Assembly (NCBI GenBank): GCA_964574815.1
Contig: CAZNPL010000065.1
Span: 1 to 18,867 of the forward strand
From: CAZNPL01 sp964574815
GTDB lineage: Bacteria; Planctomycetota; Phycisphaerae; UBA1845
Length of the DNA: 18,867 nucleotides
Direction of reading: 5' to 3'
The position numbers and the translations under genes are program-made. Below are positions 7,094-15,597 of the stretch, one piece after another (position 1 is the stretch's first letter; the number at the start of each line of letters is the position of its first letter). The notes under the pieces were generated by a model, which was given only the letters and a program-made list of their open reading frames with translations, did not search any database and had not been told where the DNA came from.

Positions 7094-8218
7094 ATGAAGC
7101 AAATCCGTTTGGCCGTCGTGGGGGTCGGGAATTGTGCCAGCGCCCTGCTCCAGGGCATCGAGTATTATCAGAATCACAATTCGCTCGACACGGCGGGGCT
7201 GTTGCACCGCGAGATCGGCGGCTACCGGCTCGAGCACATTCAGGTCGCCGCGGCGTTCGACGTGGACCGGCGGAAGGTGAGCCGCCCTCTGGAAGAGGCG
7301 GTCTTCGCCGTGCCAAACTGTACGAAAGTCTTCCAGCCGGAACTGCCGCCGTACGGCATCAGCGTACAGATAGGCCCGGTTCTGGACGGTGTGGCCGATC
7401 ACATGCAGGACTATCCGGAGCAGGCGACGTTCTGCGTTTCCGACGCCGAGCCGGTCGATGTCGTGGAGGTGCTGCGCGATTCGGCCGCTGACGTGCTGGT
7501 CTGTTATCTTCCGGTCGGCTCGGAGCAGGCGGTTTGTCATTATGCTGAGGCGGCGCTCGAGGCCGGCGTGGCATTCGTCAACTGCGTGCCGGTTTTCATC
7601 GCGTCCAATCCGGAGTGGGCGCGGCGCTTTACCGAGAGAAACCTGCCCGTCATCGGCGACGACATCAAGAGCCAGGTGGGGGCCACCATTATTCATCGCG
7701 TGTTGGCGCGACTCCTGGGTGACCGGGGCGTCAAGCTCCAGCGAACCTATCAGCTCAATTGCGGCGGCAACACGGATTTCCTCAACATGCTCGAGCGGTC
7801 TCGACTGGCGTCGAAGAAGACTTCCAAGACTCAATCAGTGCAATCGCAGCTCGACACGCCTCTCGAACCGGAGAATATCCATATCGGACCCTCGGATTAC
7901 GTGCCCTGGCAGAAGGACAACAAGGTGAGCTTTGTGCGGCTCGAATGGAACGGTTTTGGCGACGTGCCCATGGACCTGGAGCTGCGCCTCAACGTGGAAG
8001 ACTCGCCCAACTCGGCTGGCGAGGTAATCGACTGCATCCGATGCGCGAAGCTGGCCCTCGACCGCGGCATCGGCGGCCCCTTGCACGAAATCTCCAGCTT
8101 TGCCATGAAGAGCCCTCCCCGACAGATTCGCGACGCGGAGGCGCGCGATTTGCTGGAACGGTGGATCGCCAACGGAGCGACGGTACCCGATCGTGTGCCG
8201 GCGGCCGAGTTGATTTAA
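7094..8218 (+). CDS. ino1: Inositol-3-phosphate synthase
   Basis: A 374-residue cytosolic enzyme, the size of the short actinobacterial/archaeal type. It converts D-glucose 6-phosphate to 1D-myo-inositol 3-phosphate using bound NAD. The NAD-binding Rossmann motif is VVGVGNCAS (8-16). The conserved core includes GDDIKSQVGATIIHR (188-202) with Lys192, NCGGNTDFLNM (222-232) and the lysine-rich stretch ASKKTSKTQSV (239-249), all hallmarks of the family. SFVRLEWNGFGDVPM (279-293) follows. ATG at 7094 has GGAGG 8 bases upstream (7081-7085). The frame remains open to 6980, but that N-terminal extension is not family-like. The CDP-alcohol phosphatidyltransferase begins 9 bases after the stop, so the two are co-transcribed and probably functionally coupled in inositol-lipid synthesis. 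Confidence 0.95.
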   Translation: MKQIRLAVVGVGNCASALLQGIEYYQNHNSLDTAGLLHREIGGYRLEHIQVAAAFDVDRRKVSRPLEEAVFAVPNCTKVFQPELPPYGISVQIGPVLDGVADHMQDYPEQATFCVSDAEPVDVVEVLRDSAADVLVCYLPVGSEQAVCHYAEAALEAGVAFVNCVPVFIASNPEWARRFTERNLPVIGDDIKSQVGATIIHRVLARLLGDRGVKLQRTYQLNCGGNTDFLNMLERSRLASKKTSKTQSVQSQLDTPLEPENIHIGPSDYVPWQKDNKVSFVRLEWNGFGDVPMDLELRLNVEDSPNSAGEVIDCIRCAKLALDRGIGGPLHEISSFAMKSPPRQIRDAEARDLLERWIANGATVPDRVPAAELI

Positions 8219-8227
8219 CGCGACACC

Positions 8228-9097
8228 TTGACCGGTAACGTCGATTTGACGCATACATCGAAGTCTAAAGCCGCGGCTGGTGATCAGCTCATCGCGATGT
8301 TGAGCAAGTCGCGCGATGCACTGGCCCGCGGACTGCTCCGCCTCGGCGCGACGCCAAACGCGCTGACGGTTTTAGGCTGTCTGCTGACGTGTGCTGCGGC
8401 CGCATGCCTCGTTGTCGGGGCCGGGCACGTGCCGCCGTGGCAGCGCGCCGACGCGGGCATCAGCCAAAGCTGGTATCCCTTGATCGCCGCATCGATCCTG
8501 TTGCTTGCCTTCGCGTTTGACGTGCTGGACGGGGCCGTTGCGCGGGTCGGCGGGATGACCACGCCGTTTGGCGCGGTGCTCGATTCCACGCTCGATCGAA
8601 TCAGCGACATGGCGTTGTTTGGGGGCTGCGCCCTGCATTTCGCGTGGCACGGGAACGTGACGTACGTGGCGCTGAGCATCGCGGCTTTGAGCAATGCCGT
8701 GATGATCAGTTATGTGAAGGCTCGCGCCGAGAATCTGGTCGACCATTGCGGCGTGGGTTCGTGGCAGCGCGGGGAGCGCTGCGTGCTGTTTCTGTTCGCC
8801 GCAATCGTCGGGCATATACCGGCCGCTCTATGGGTTCTGGGAACCTTTCCGTTCTTCACGGCTGTCCGGCGATTGCGACATGCCCACCGGCGCGCGGGGC
8901 AACGCACGTTGGAGCGGCCGAGCGGCTGGCGATGGTTCGTTCAGCCGTGGCGGCATCGGCGTGCCTCGCCGGGGTACGTGCTGGCCTCGGCGGCGCTCTT
9001 TGCATTCGTCCTGTTAGGGCATCGAGTGTGGCCATTGATGGGGCCTGACGCCGACCCGTTGCGCGCGGTGCTGGCGTCGCTCGGCGTCGAGCAGTAA
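8228..9097 (+). CDS. CDP-alcohol phosphatidyltransferase, probable phosphatidylinositol-phosphate synthase
   Basis: A 289-residue polytopic inner-membrane enzyme. The complete family signature D98-x2-D101-G-x2-A-R-x8-G-x3-D119-x3-D123 is present (DVLDGAVAR, then FGAVLDSTLD), with the four metal-binding aspartates. Hydrophobic segments lie at about 45-66, 84-99, 128-165, 188-210 and 245-265. The family moves a phosphatidyl group from CDP-diacylglycerol to an alcohol. Following inositol-3-phosphate synthase by 9 bases makes inositol 3-phosphate the likely acceptor, as in mycobacterial PIP synthase. This substrate is inferred from context. Glycerol-phosphate or another alcohol is possible. The start is uncertain: TTG at 8228 has no ribosome site, and ATG at 8297 would remove 23 non-conserved residues while keeping the whole domain. 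Confidence 0.88.
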   Translation: MTGNVDLTHTSKSKAAAGDQLIAMLSKSRDALARGLLRLGATPNALTVLGCLLTCAAAACLVVGAGHVPPWQRADAGISQSWYPLIAASILLLAFAFDVLDGAVARVGGMTTPFGAVLDSTLDRISDMALFGGCALHFAWHGNVTYVALSIAALSNAVMISYVKARAENLVDHCGVGSWQRGERCVLFLFAAIVGHIPAALWVLGTFPFFTAVRRLRHAHRRAGQRTLERPSGWRWFVQPWRHRRASPGYVLASAALFAFVLLGHRVWPLMGPDADPLRAVLASLGVEQ

Positions 9098-9106
9098 TAA
9101 TCAAAT

Positions 9107-9120
9107 GAACCGTGCGGTTC
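9107..9120. other. Short palindrome after the phosphatidyltransferase gene
   Basis: GAACCG, TG, CGGTTC form an inverted repeat 10 bases after the TAA stop. There is no T-run. It could be an operator for the downstream peptidase gene or a small mRNA hairpin. Confidence 0.25.
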
Positions 9121-9167
9121 GACTGTGCGTCGGTATCCCGAGGAATGTACGGGGATAAGGAGTCGTG

Positions 9168-11468
9168 ATGAGAGGGCACACATGGGCGCACCGCATCCTG
9201 TCAGCCAAGAACGTTGCGCGGCGGCTGTCGTCCATCGCAGCAATGGCCGTCGTCTGCTTTCTGCTCAGCGGGTGTGCCACGCAACACGTCATGCGGGCGA
9301 AGAGCTACCACATCCGTGCCCATCTGGATCCTTCTCGGCACAGAATCGCCGCGCGCGCCGTGCTCGAGCTCGAATCTGTCGATTCGCCGGCGGGTGGCTC
9401 GAACAACTCGTGGATCGCGTTGGAACTTCACAAAGACCTGAACGTGTCGAAGATCACCGCGGATGGCGCAAACATAAGCAAAACAACGGTTCGCCCGGCC
9501 ACTCGGAACGCCGGCGAAGACGATGCGCCCATCCACCGCCGCCACATCGTTCATCTTGAGGGCGCTCCGCAAACGTTGACGTTGGCCGTGGACTACTACG
9601 GCACGTTGCAGCAGGACGTCGCCGCTGGTGAGAAGCCCGGCGAGATTCACAATTTCGGCGTGTCGGCTCACATCGGTCCCGACGGGACTTACCTCGCACC
9701 GGACGGGCACTGGTATCCCACGCCGGCTTTCCCCAACGAATCGACGATGGATCCGGACCTTTTCCTGGCCGACTGGCGGCTGGAGGCCGATCGCGTTGCC
9801 GATTACGAGTTGGTGGCTTCGGCCCTTCGGCACGGCGTTGACGAGGATCGGCACCTGTGGACCAGCCCGTTTCCGTTGACGGGCATGACGCTGGCGGGCG
9901 GCCATCATGACGTGTTTTCGGAGCGTTATCGCGACATAGAGATTCGCGTTCACCTGCGGCGGGCCGAGGATCCCAAGGCGCGCAGCGAGAACGAACTGGT
10001 GGCCCGGCGCTACCTTGATCAGACCGCCGCCTATCTCGACCGTTACGAACGACTACTGGGACCGTTCCCGTTCTCGCAGTACACCATCGTCGAGAACTTT
10101 TTCAGCTCCGGGTTCGCCTTTCCTATGATGACGTTGTTCGGCCCGACCGTGATGCGCATGGGCGAGAACTCCTTCCGCCACGGGTACCTCGACCACGAGT
10201 TCGTACACAGTTGGTTCGGCTGCGGCGTGGCCGTCGATTCTCGCGACGGCAACTGGTGTGAGGGGCTGACCAGCTACTGCACCAACTACTACGGTTACGT
10301 GCTGGACAACAATCACGAGGGCGCCCGGAAGAAGCGGCGCAACCACAGCAACTTCCTGAGCCGCATTCGCCCGGAGAACGACAAGCCGCTAAGAACCTAC
10401 GGACTGGAAGACGGAGCGGGCCGGGGCATCGCCTACGACAAGGGCGCCGCCGTTTTTCACATGCTTGCTCGCAGGATCGGGCAGGAAGACTTCTGGCACG
10501 GCTGCCGGCTTCTAACCGACCGCTTCATGGGGAAGCACGCCGACTGGGACGACCTCAAGGCGGTTTTCGAAGAGGCTGGCAATCGTGAGCTGGATGCGTT
10601 TTTCGGTCACTGGGTCGAGCGCGGCGGGGCGCCGTCTCTTCGTTTTATCACGGCACGATACCATCCCGCCGCAGCGGAGCTGACCATCGAGATCGAGCAG
10701 GGGGATCGCGCGTTCGATCTGAACCTGCCGCTGCGGATTTACTTTCAGGACGGCCATTACGAGGACGTGACCGTTGCGATTCAGGAGCCTCGCGCGACGG
10801 TCACTGTTTCCGTCGCGACCGCACCGAGTTCTGTGGAGCTCGATCCGGACTATCACGTGTTCCGAAGACTGCGGCCCGGCGAGATCATGCCCACGACTGC
10901 GATCACCCGAGGGGCGTCCGATCTTACCATTGTGGTTCCGCCCTGCGACTTGGCGGGGCACCCCTATGAAGGCGTCGCGGAGAGGTTTGAAGAGGCGGTC
11001 CGCACCGGGGAGACCAAAGGTAAGGTAAAAACCGTGGTCGCCGATGATCGCCTTTTGCCTGACGCGCTGTCGAGCGGCGGCGTTCTCGTTCTGGGCGATG
11101 CAGTCCGACATCCCGCTATCAGGTCGCTTCTAGCCCGCACCGTCGCGCCAATCAGGACCACGTCCGACGGATTCGAGATCGACGGACAATCGTTCAACGC
11201 CCCGGAACACGCGGTCCTGTGCACCGTCCACCATCCTGACTCGCCGGAGAACGGCATTACGGTTTACTTCGGTAACAGCAAGAAGGCGCTGGCCAACGCA
11301 TCGCTCCTGGGATTCTACGCCAACAGCCTTCTGGTGTTCGAAGCCGGCGAACGGACAAGCGTCGTTCTGCGTCGCGATTTCGAGTCGCGCGAGCGCGTCA
11401 CCGTCGAAGATGCAGGCGGGAATGCCGCGCTCGGCATGCTCGACACGGAAGCCAAAGTCGGCGGATGA
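9168..11468 (+). CDS. M1-family (gluzincin) metallopeptidase, lipoprotein
   Basis: A 766-residue exported protein. A signal with the lipobox LLSGC puts the lipidated cysteine at residue 36. An N-terminal beta domain (about 45-260) precedes the thermolysin-like catalytic domain. HEFVH (343-347) gives two zinc ligands and the catalytic Glu344. Glu365 in GNWCEG is the third ligand, spaced x17 rather than the x18 of classical aminopeptidase N. The GAMEN exopeptidase motif is replaced by SGFAFPMMTLFG, so classical aminopeptidase activity is doubtful. After about residue 510 a beta domain is followed by an extra alpha/beta module (about 585-740; VLVLGDAVRHPAIRSLL) not found in standard M1 enzymes. 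ATG at 9168 has AAGGAG 5 bases upstream. The GTG at 9165 is too close to it. It ends 7 bases before the convergent gene's stop. Confidence 0.9.
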   Translation: MRGHTWAHRILSAKNVARRLSSIAAMAVVCFLLSGCATQHVMRAKSYHIRAHLDPSRHRIAARAVLELESVDSPAGGSNNSWIALELHKDLNVSKITADGANISKTTVRPATRNAGEDDAPIHRRHIVHLEGAPQTLTLAVDYYGTLQQDVAAGEKPGEIHNFGVSAHIGPDGTYLAPDGHWYPTPAFPNESTMDPDLFLADWRLEADRVADYELVASALRHGVDEDRHLWTSPFPLTGMTLAGGHHDVFSERYRDIEIRVHLRRAEDPKARSENELVARRYLDQTAAYLDRYERLLGPFPFSQYTIVENFFSSGFAFPMMTLFGPTVMRMGENSFRHGYLDHEFVHSWFGCGVAVDSRDGNWCEGLTSYCTNYYGYVLDNNHEGARKKRRNHSNFLSRIRPENDKPLRTYGLEDGAGRGIAYDKGAAVFHMLARRIGQEDFWHGCRLLTDRFMGKHADWDDLKAVFEEAGNRELDAFFGHWVERGGAPSLRFITARYHPAAAELTIEIEQGDRAFDLNLPLRIYFQDGHYEDVTVAIQEPRATVTVSVATAPSSVELDPDYHVFRRLRPGEIMPTTAITRGASDLTIVVPPCDLAGHPYEGVAERFEEAVRTGETKGKVKTVVADDRLLPDALSSGGVLVLGDAVRHPAIRSLLARTVAPIRTTSDGFEIDGQSFNAPEHAVLCTVHHPDSPENGITVYFGNSKKALANASLLGFYANSLLVFEAGERTSVVLRRDFESRERVTVEDAGGNAALGMLDTEAKVGG

Positions 11469-11475
11469 GCCGCGG

Positions 11476-14172
11476 TTAGTCCACAAGCACATCCAGGTTG
11501 TGGATACGCGGGCCGTCGAGCTCGCGCAATTGCAAGCGGACCGTGCGGCCGCGCAGTGAACCGACGTTGCGGAATTGGTATTCCAGAGTCGAGCTGCGGC
11601 CTGCAGGGAAGCGGCCCAGCATCCGGGACTGCCGCGCGCGCCCGGGCGCCATGGCATATGCACGCAGGTTGAGCAGGTCGTCGGAACGGTTGGTCACGCC
11701 GTGCCGGACTACCAGGCGGTCGTTGGCAATGTATGCCAGACCCCACGCCTCGATGGCGCCCGTTCCCACCGTTACAGGAAGCGGCACGTTCAGCGTATAT
11801 TCCCTGTCGGTGACGACGTTCACGATGGCGTTGACGACTTTGACACCGGCCGTCTCACCTCGGCCGATGCGCGCCTGGAAACGTTTTGCTGTCGTCTGAC
11901 CGGGCGCCAGGGCAAACGGAAGAATTGTCGGCGCCACGTCCCATTCCGCCGGCGCATCGATGCGCACGCTGCCTTCCAACGGCACCTGATGTGGATTTGC
12001 GATCGTCAACGACATCTCGTGTGATTCGAGTGACAATTCCAGACTAGGTGGCGCGATCGACAGCAGCGTCCGAAACGCGACGAGCCAACGCTCGACTCCG
12101 GAAATGTAGATCGGTTCGTGATTCAGCACCACACGGTGCCGGCCGTCGACCGCACGTTGCACCGGAGCCGGTCGTCCCCACATGTCGAGCTGCTGCTCCA
12201 CCGAGCCAAGCTGAACGACGTAAGGCCGATGCTCAGCTCCCGCGCGGTCGTCCCACATCACCAAGACCGTGCTGTCGTCGTCGTGGAATGCCAACGCGGT
12301 GACACCCGGCGCAATGTGGACGGCTTGGCCGGGAACTCCGTCGCCGATCGCGTCGATCATGGCCCGCAGGATCACGAATTCCGCGTCGGGCTCGATGACG
12401 ACACCCGTCGGCGTGTAGCGGCGATGCCACGGCTGAGGAACAAACGTCGTCGGGACGCCGGCGTGGCGGCAGTACAACAGTCGCTTGCTCCAGTCGCGCA
12501 GCCTTCCCAGCCGATCGATCCCGTCAATCGGCGTCGGCTCCAGAAAAACCGAAGAGACCGACGTGCGGCTGTCGCGGTAGGCGTCCAGGTGGGTTTCGAT
12601 GAAGCGCGGGAGGATGGCGCGATTGAGCGTAAGCGACAGGCGGTCGGCGTTCGTTGGGGCACCGGCCGGATCCAGATTGAATGATCCTGGCGCCGTGATG
12701 CTCGGGGCGGTTGTCAGTTGCTCCATCTCGCGCCGAACGCGGTCGATCGCACGGGCCAACGCGGGGCTGCCAGCGATACCGGGATCGTCGTCGCGTCCGA
12801 TCTGCCACGACTGCATCACGCTCGCGTAGGGCGCGACCACAGCGACCAGATGCTCGCGCCACCCGGCGGCATCCTCGTCGAGCAGGCGCAGGAGCGATCG
12901 ATGAAAGGCCCCTGCCGATTGTACCACGTCGGAAGGAGGCCCCGCGAAGACACCTGTGACAGCAACACCAGCCTTGAGCAGGCCATGCAAGAGGACATCG
13001 GTCCCCTCCACCGCTTTGGCCAGATCGGGTGCCTGCGCGGAACCAGACCAGACCGGCAGCTTGACGGCGCCGACACCGAGCCGCCGCAGAAGCGACAGTT
13101 CGACGGCCGGAGCGGCACGACGGTCGGGGTCGAGAACCACGCCGAACGAATGGCCGGTTCGCAATCGCGGCGGCGATTCCTTCCCGACGACCGCGAAGCC
13201 GCATCGGCGCTGCACGAGCACGCGCCCGCGCGACCAGACGCACAATGTCGCCTCGTACGAGCCCTGCTTGACGTCGCCAAGATCGAGCAGATCATCCGCC
13301 TCTTCGTCCGGACGCCGAACCGGCACGTCGAGCGTTCGCACCGGTCGCCCCTCGACGTCCACAACTTCAATCTCCGCCGACAACGTTGTAGTGTCCACGT
13401 CGAAGACGCTCACGTGGAACCCGATTCGCGCGCCCGTGTCAAAAACGCCGCCCGTGGCCGCGGGCTCGAGCGTTACTTTGGGAAGACGATGGACGGCGAG
13501 ATCGTCAAACCAGGCCCGGGCGTCGACGTCGTAGCGGTCGATGGACCAGTCAGGCTGCGGTCGCCCGTCCCACACGTCCTGTTGAACGACCCATGCGGTC
13601 AGCCCGATGAGCCTGGCCTGCGGAGGTCCGGCCGGCAGGTAAATCTCCACTCGCTGCCACTGGTTGTTGTTGCCTTTGCCGCCGATGAGCCGGCTGAACC
13701 GCTGGGTCGGCGCGATCGAGTTGTGGTCGCCGTCGAGGTAGTAGGCGCTAAGTGCCGCGCGGGCATGGACGAGGTCGGCACCGCGTATCCAGCCGGTGAT
13801 CAGGTAGTCGCTGTTCGGCGTGACCCGGGTATCCGGGCCGGCGTAGCGGTAGGCAACGTTGCGACCCTCTGAGTGCAATCGAAACGCAGGCGGTGCTTCG
13901 TGTCCGGTTCGGGTGTCGAATTCGCCACGGCTGAAGCGCGGAAAGGTGGGGGCCTCAATCGGAACCCAGAACTTCGGGATTGGTTCCAGATTGCCCTCAT
14001 CACGCTCGTCGAAATTGAAGATGTGGACGGCCCGCTCGGGCGGCAGTTCACGCTCCAACGGCTGGGGAAGGGCGCGAGGCACGAGCCAAAGCGAGACGGC
14101 GACACAAACCGCCCCTCTCCGCCAGACTGATCGTCGGCGGCGGGCTACGATGTTGCATGGCGTGCGCTTCAC
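11476..14172 (-). CDS. Large secreted protein, glycoside-hydrolase-like barrel with flanking beta domains
   Basis: About 898 residues. The GTG start at 14172 gives an Arg-rich n-region and a hydrophobic signal core (GAVCVAVSLWLVPRA). The frame is open to 14340 and ATG at 14223 (915 residues) is an alternative. Neither has a clear ribosome site. Roughly, residues 45-225 look like a carbohydrate-binding beta-sandwich ending in ARAWFDDLAVHRLPK, 230-330 are Ig-like, 335-640 have alternating strand/helix pattern like a TIM barrel (LRRLGVGAVKLPVWSG, VFLEPTPIDG, TTFVPQPWHRR), and 640-898 are further beta domains. A glycan-related function is inferred from this layout only. The acid/base motif seen in clan-A hydrolases (W-x-NEP type) is not evident. 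Its nearest counterpart reads WQIGRDDD. I cannot name a family. The gene is convergent with the peptidase gene. Confidence 0.8.
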   Translation of the reverse strand: MKRTPCNIVARRRRSVWRRGAVCVAVSLWLVPRALPQPLERELPPERAVHIFNFDERDEGNLEPIPKFWVPIEAPTFPRFSRGEFDTRTGHEAPPAFRLHSEGRNVAYRYAGPDTRVTPNSDYLITGWIRGADLVHARAALSAYYLDGDHNSIAPTQRFSRLIGGKGNNNQWQRVEIYLPAGPPQARLIGLTAWVVQQDVWDGRPQPDWSIDRYDVDARAWFDDLAVHRLPKVTLEPAATGGVFDTGARIGFHVSVFDVDTTTLSAEIEVVDVEGRPVRTLDVPVRRPDEEADDLLDLGDVKQGSYEATLCVWSRGRVLVQRRCGFAVVGKESPPRLRTGHSFGVVLDPDRRAAPAVELSLLRRLGVGAVKLPVWSGSAQAPDLAKAVEGTDVLLHGLLKAGVAVTGVFAGPPSDVVQSAGAFHRSLLRLLDEDAAGWREHLVAVVAPYASVMQSWQIGRDDDPGIAGSPALARAIDRVRREMEQLTTAPSITAPGSFNLDPAGAPTNADRLSLTLNRAILPRFIETHLDAYRDSRTSVSSVFLEPTPIDGIDRLGRLRDWSKRLLYCRHAGVPTTFVPQPWHRRYTPTGVVIEPDAEFVILRAMIDAIGDGVPGQAVHIAPGVTALAFHDDDSTVLVMWDDRAGAEHRPYVVQLGSVEQQLDMWGRPAPVQRAVDGRHRVVLNHEPIYISGVERWLVAFRTLLSIAPPSLELSLESHEMSLTIANPHQVPLEGSVRIDAPAEWDVAPTILPFALAPGQTTAKRFQARIGRGETAGVKVVNAIVNVVTDREYTLNVPLPVTVGTGAIEAWGLAYIANDRLVVRHGVTNRSDDLLNLRAYAMAPGRARQSRMLGRFPAGRSSTLEYQFRNVGSLRGRTVRLQLRELDGPRIHNLDVLVD

Positions 14173-14253
14173 GTCGTGATTATCGGCGTCCCGGCAACCG
14201 GTGTTGAGACGCGAACGGTGCATCCCAGGCCGTGCCAAAAGGAATGCTCGTGG

Positions 14254-14268
14254 GATGGCGATGCCATC
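14254..14268. promoter_or_regulatory. Inverted repeat in the divergent intergenic region
   Basis: GATGGC, spacer GAT, GCCATC form a perfect 6-bp inverted repeat between the divergent secreted-protein and epimerase genes. It is suitably placed to be a shared operator. A TATGAT -10-like hexamer is at 14342-14347 facing the epimerase, but no good -35 was found. Confidence 0.3.
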
Positions 14269-14408
14269 GCGGGACGAAAGTCGGCGACCGGACGAGTGGC
14301 CCGGCTGGCTGTCTCGATGTGCGTTGTTCGCGTGTATCACTTATGATTCCGGGCGGGCGGGGCCGGGAGGAGACGGCGTTTACCGCTTCGGTTGTCTGTC
14401 GTGTTCTG

Positions 14409-15398
14409 ATGAAGATTCTGGTTACCGGCGCTACGGGCTTTACCGGTGGGCATCTGGCTCGCGCGATGGTTGCGCGCGGGCACGCCGTCCGCGCGCTGGC
14501 GCGCAGGGAAGAGGACGGGCCTCGGCTGGTCGAGGCGGGGATGGAGGTGGTGGTCGGGGATCTGCGGGATTCGGCAGCCGTAGTTCGGGCGGTGGCCGGG
14601 GCGGAGCAGGTCTACCACGTCGCGGCCGCGTTTCGGCTGGCGGGGCAGCCGGATTCGTATTATCGGGCAATCAATGTCGAGGGGACGCGGAACGTTCTCG
14701 GGGCGGCCCGCAGGCACGGCGTCGCGCGGGTGGTTTACTGCAGCACGATCGGGGTGCACGGGGACGTGGGGAAGGAGCCGGTCGATGAGTCGGCGCCGTT
14801 CAATCCGGGCGACATCTATCAGCGGACGAAGGTCGAGGCGGAGCGGCTGGCGGCGGAGGCGTTCGCCGGGGGGCTGCCGGGCGTGATCTTCAGGCCCGGG
14901 GGGATCTACGGCCCGGGTGATACGCGGTTCCTGAAGCTGTTTCGTCCGATATATCGGGGGCGGTTCGTGATGCTCGGGTCGGGTAATGTGCTGTATCAGC
15001 TTGTCTACATCGACGATCTGGTCGAGGGGATCATTCTCTGCGGGGAGCGAGACAACGCTTTGGGGAACGTATATATTCTCACCGGCGAGCCGGTCATCAC
15101 CCTCAACGAGTTTGTCCGGTACGTGGCCGACGCGGTCGGAGTCGAGCCACCGAGGCGGCGACTGCCGTTGTGGCCGGTGAAGCTGGCGGCGCATGTGTGC
15201 GAGGCGGTGTGTTTGCCCTTGCGGATTTCGCCGCCGATCTATCCCCGCCGGGTCGATTTCTTCTGCAAGGATCGGGCGTTCCGGATCGACAAGGCCAAGC
15301 GGGAACTGGGTTTTCAACCCCGGGTCGAGCCGGGCGAGGGGCTGAAGCGGACGGCCGAGTGGTATTTCGAGCAGGGTTTGTTGGGGGACCGGAGGTAG
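14409..15398 (+). CDS. NAD-dependent sugar epimerase/dehydratase (extended SDR)
   Basis: A 329-residue extended short-chain dehydrogenase. The NAD(P)-binding motif TGATGFTGGHLA is at 6-17. The catalytic Ser/Thr is in YCSTIGVHG (110-118) and the Tyr137-x3-Lys141 pair in YQRTK. PGGIYGPGD (163-171) and YQLVYIDDLVEG are also typical. The family includes nucleotide-sugar 4-epimerases/reductases and the hopanoid-associated and dihydroflavonol-reductase-like groups. The exact substrate cannot be told. ATG at 14409 places the Rossmann motif at the normal distance from the start. No clear ribosome site is visible, and a frame open to 14232 adds sequence that does not look conserved. The carbamoyltransferase follows after 199 bases on the same strand, suggesting a shared role in making a decorated sugar. 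Confidence 0.88.
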   Translation: MKILVTGATGFTGGHLARAMVARGHAVRALARREEDGPRLVEAGMEVVVGDLRDSAAVVRAVAGAEQVYHVAAAFRLAGQPDSYYRAINVEGTRNVLGAARRHGVARVVYCSTIGVHGDVGKEPVDESAPFNPGDIYQRTKVEAERLAAEAFAGGLPGVIFRPGGIYGPGDTRFLKLFRPIYRGRFVMLGSGNVLYQLVYIDDLVEGIILCGERDNALGNVYILTGEPVITLNEFVRYVADAVGVEPPRRRLPLWPVKLAAHVCEAVCLPLRISPPIYPRRVDFFCKDRAFRIDKAKRELGFQPRVEPGEGLKRTAEWYFEQGLLGDRR

Positions 15399-15522
15399 CG
15401 TCGGTCCTTGTGAGCGGCGGTGTCGGGCGGCATGGGCAGATTCGTCGGCTTCTGTTTCCCAAGAGAAAGCACACCGCGTCACTCACGAGAGGTGTCGCTA
15501 CATTGTGAAGAAGGGAAAGCAC

Positions 15523-15542
15523 GGGCAAGCCGTCGCTTGCCC
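15523..15542. repeat. Perfect 8-bp hairpin upstream of the carbamoyltransferase
   Basis: GGGCAAGC, loop CGTC, GCTTGCCC. It sits 55 bases before the carbamoyltransferase ATG and is followed by AGGGCACCC. It could be an intergenic repeat or an attenuator-like mRNA structure. No second exact copy was seen in the window, although GCTTGCC also recurs in the 17.4-17.6 kb repeats. Confidence 0.4.
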
Positions 15543-15597
15543 AGGGCACCCAGCGCCTCCCAGGCGGCGTTACGTTGTGAACGAGCGGAGTGGACGC

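Noticed and set aside
12718..13872. 384-codon plus-strand open frame
   Set aside because: It is antisense within the large secreted-protein gene, with no domain and a biased Arg/Asp-rich composition.
14337..15482. 381-codon minus-strand open frame
   Set aside because: It is opposite the epimerase gene, which has all SDR motifs in the other strand.
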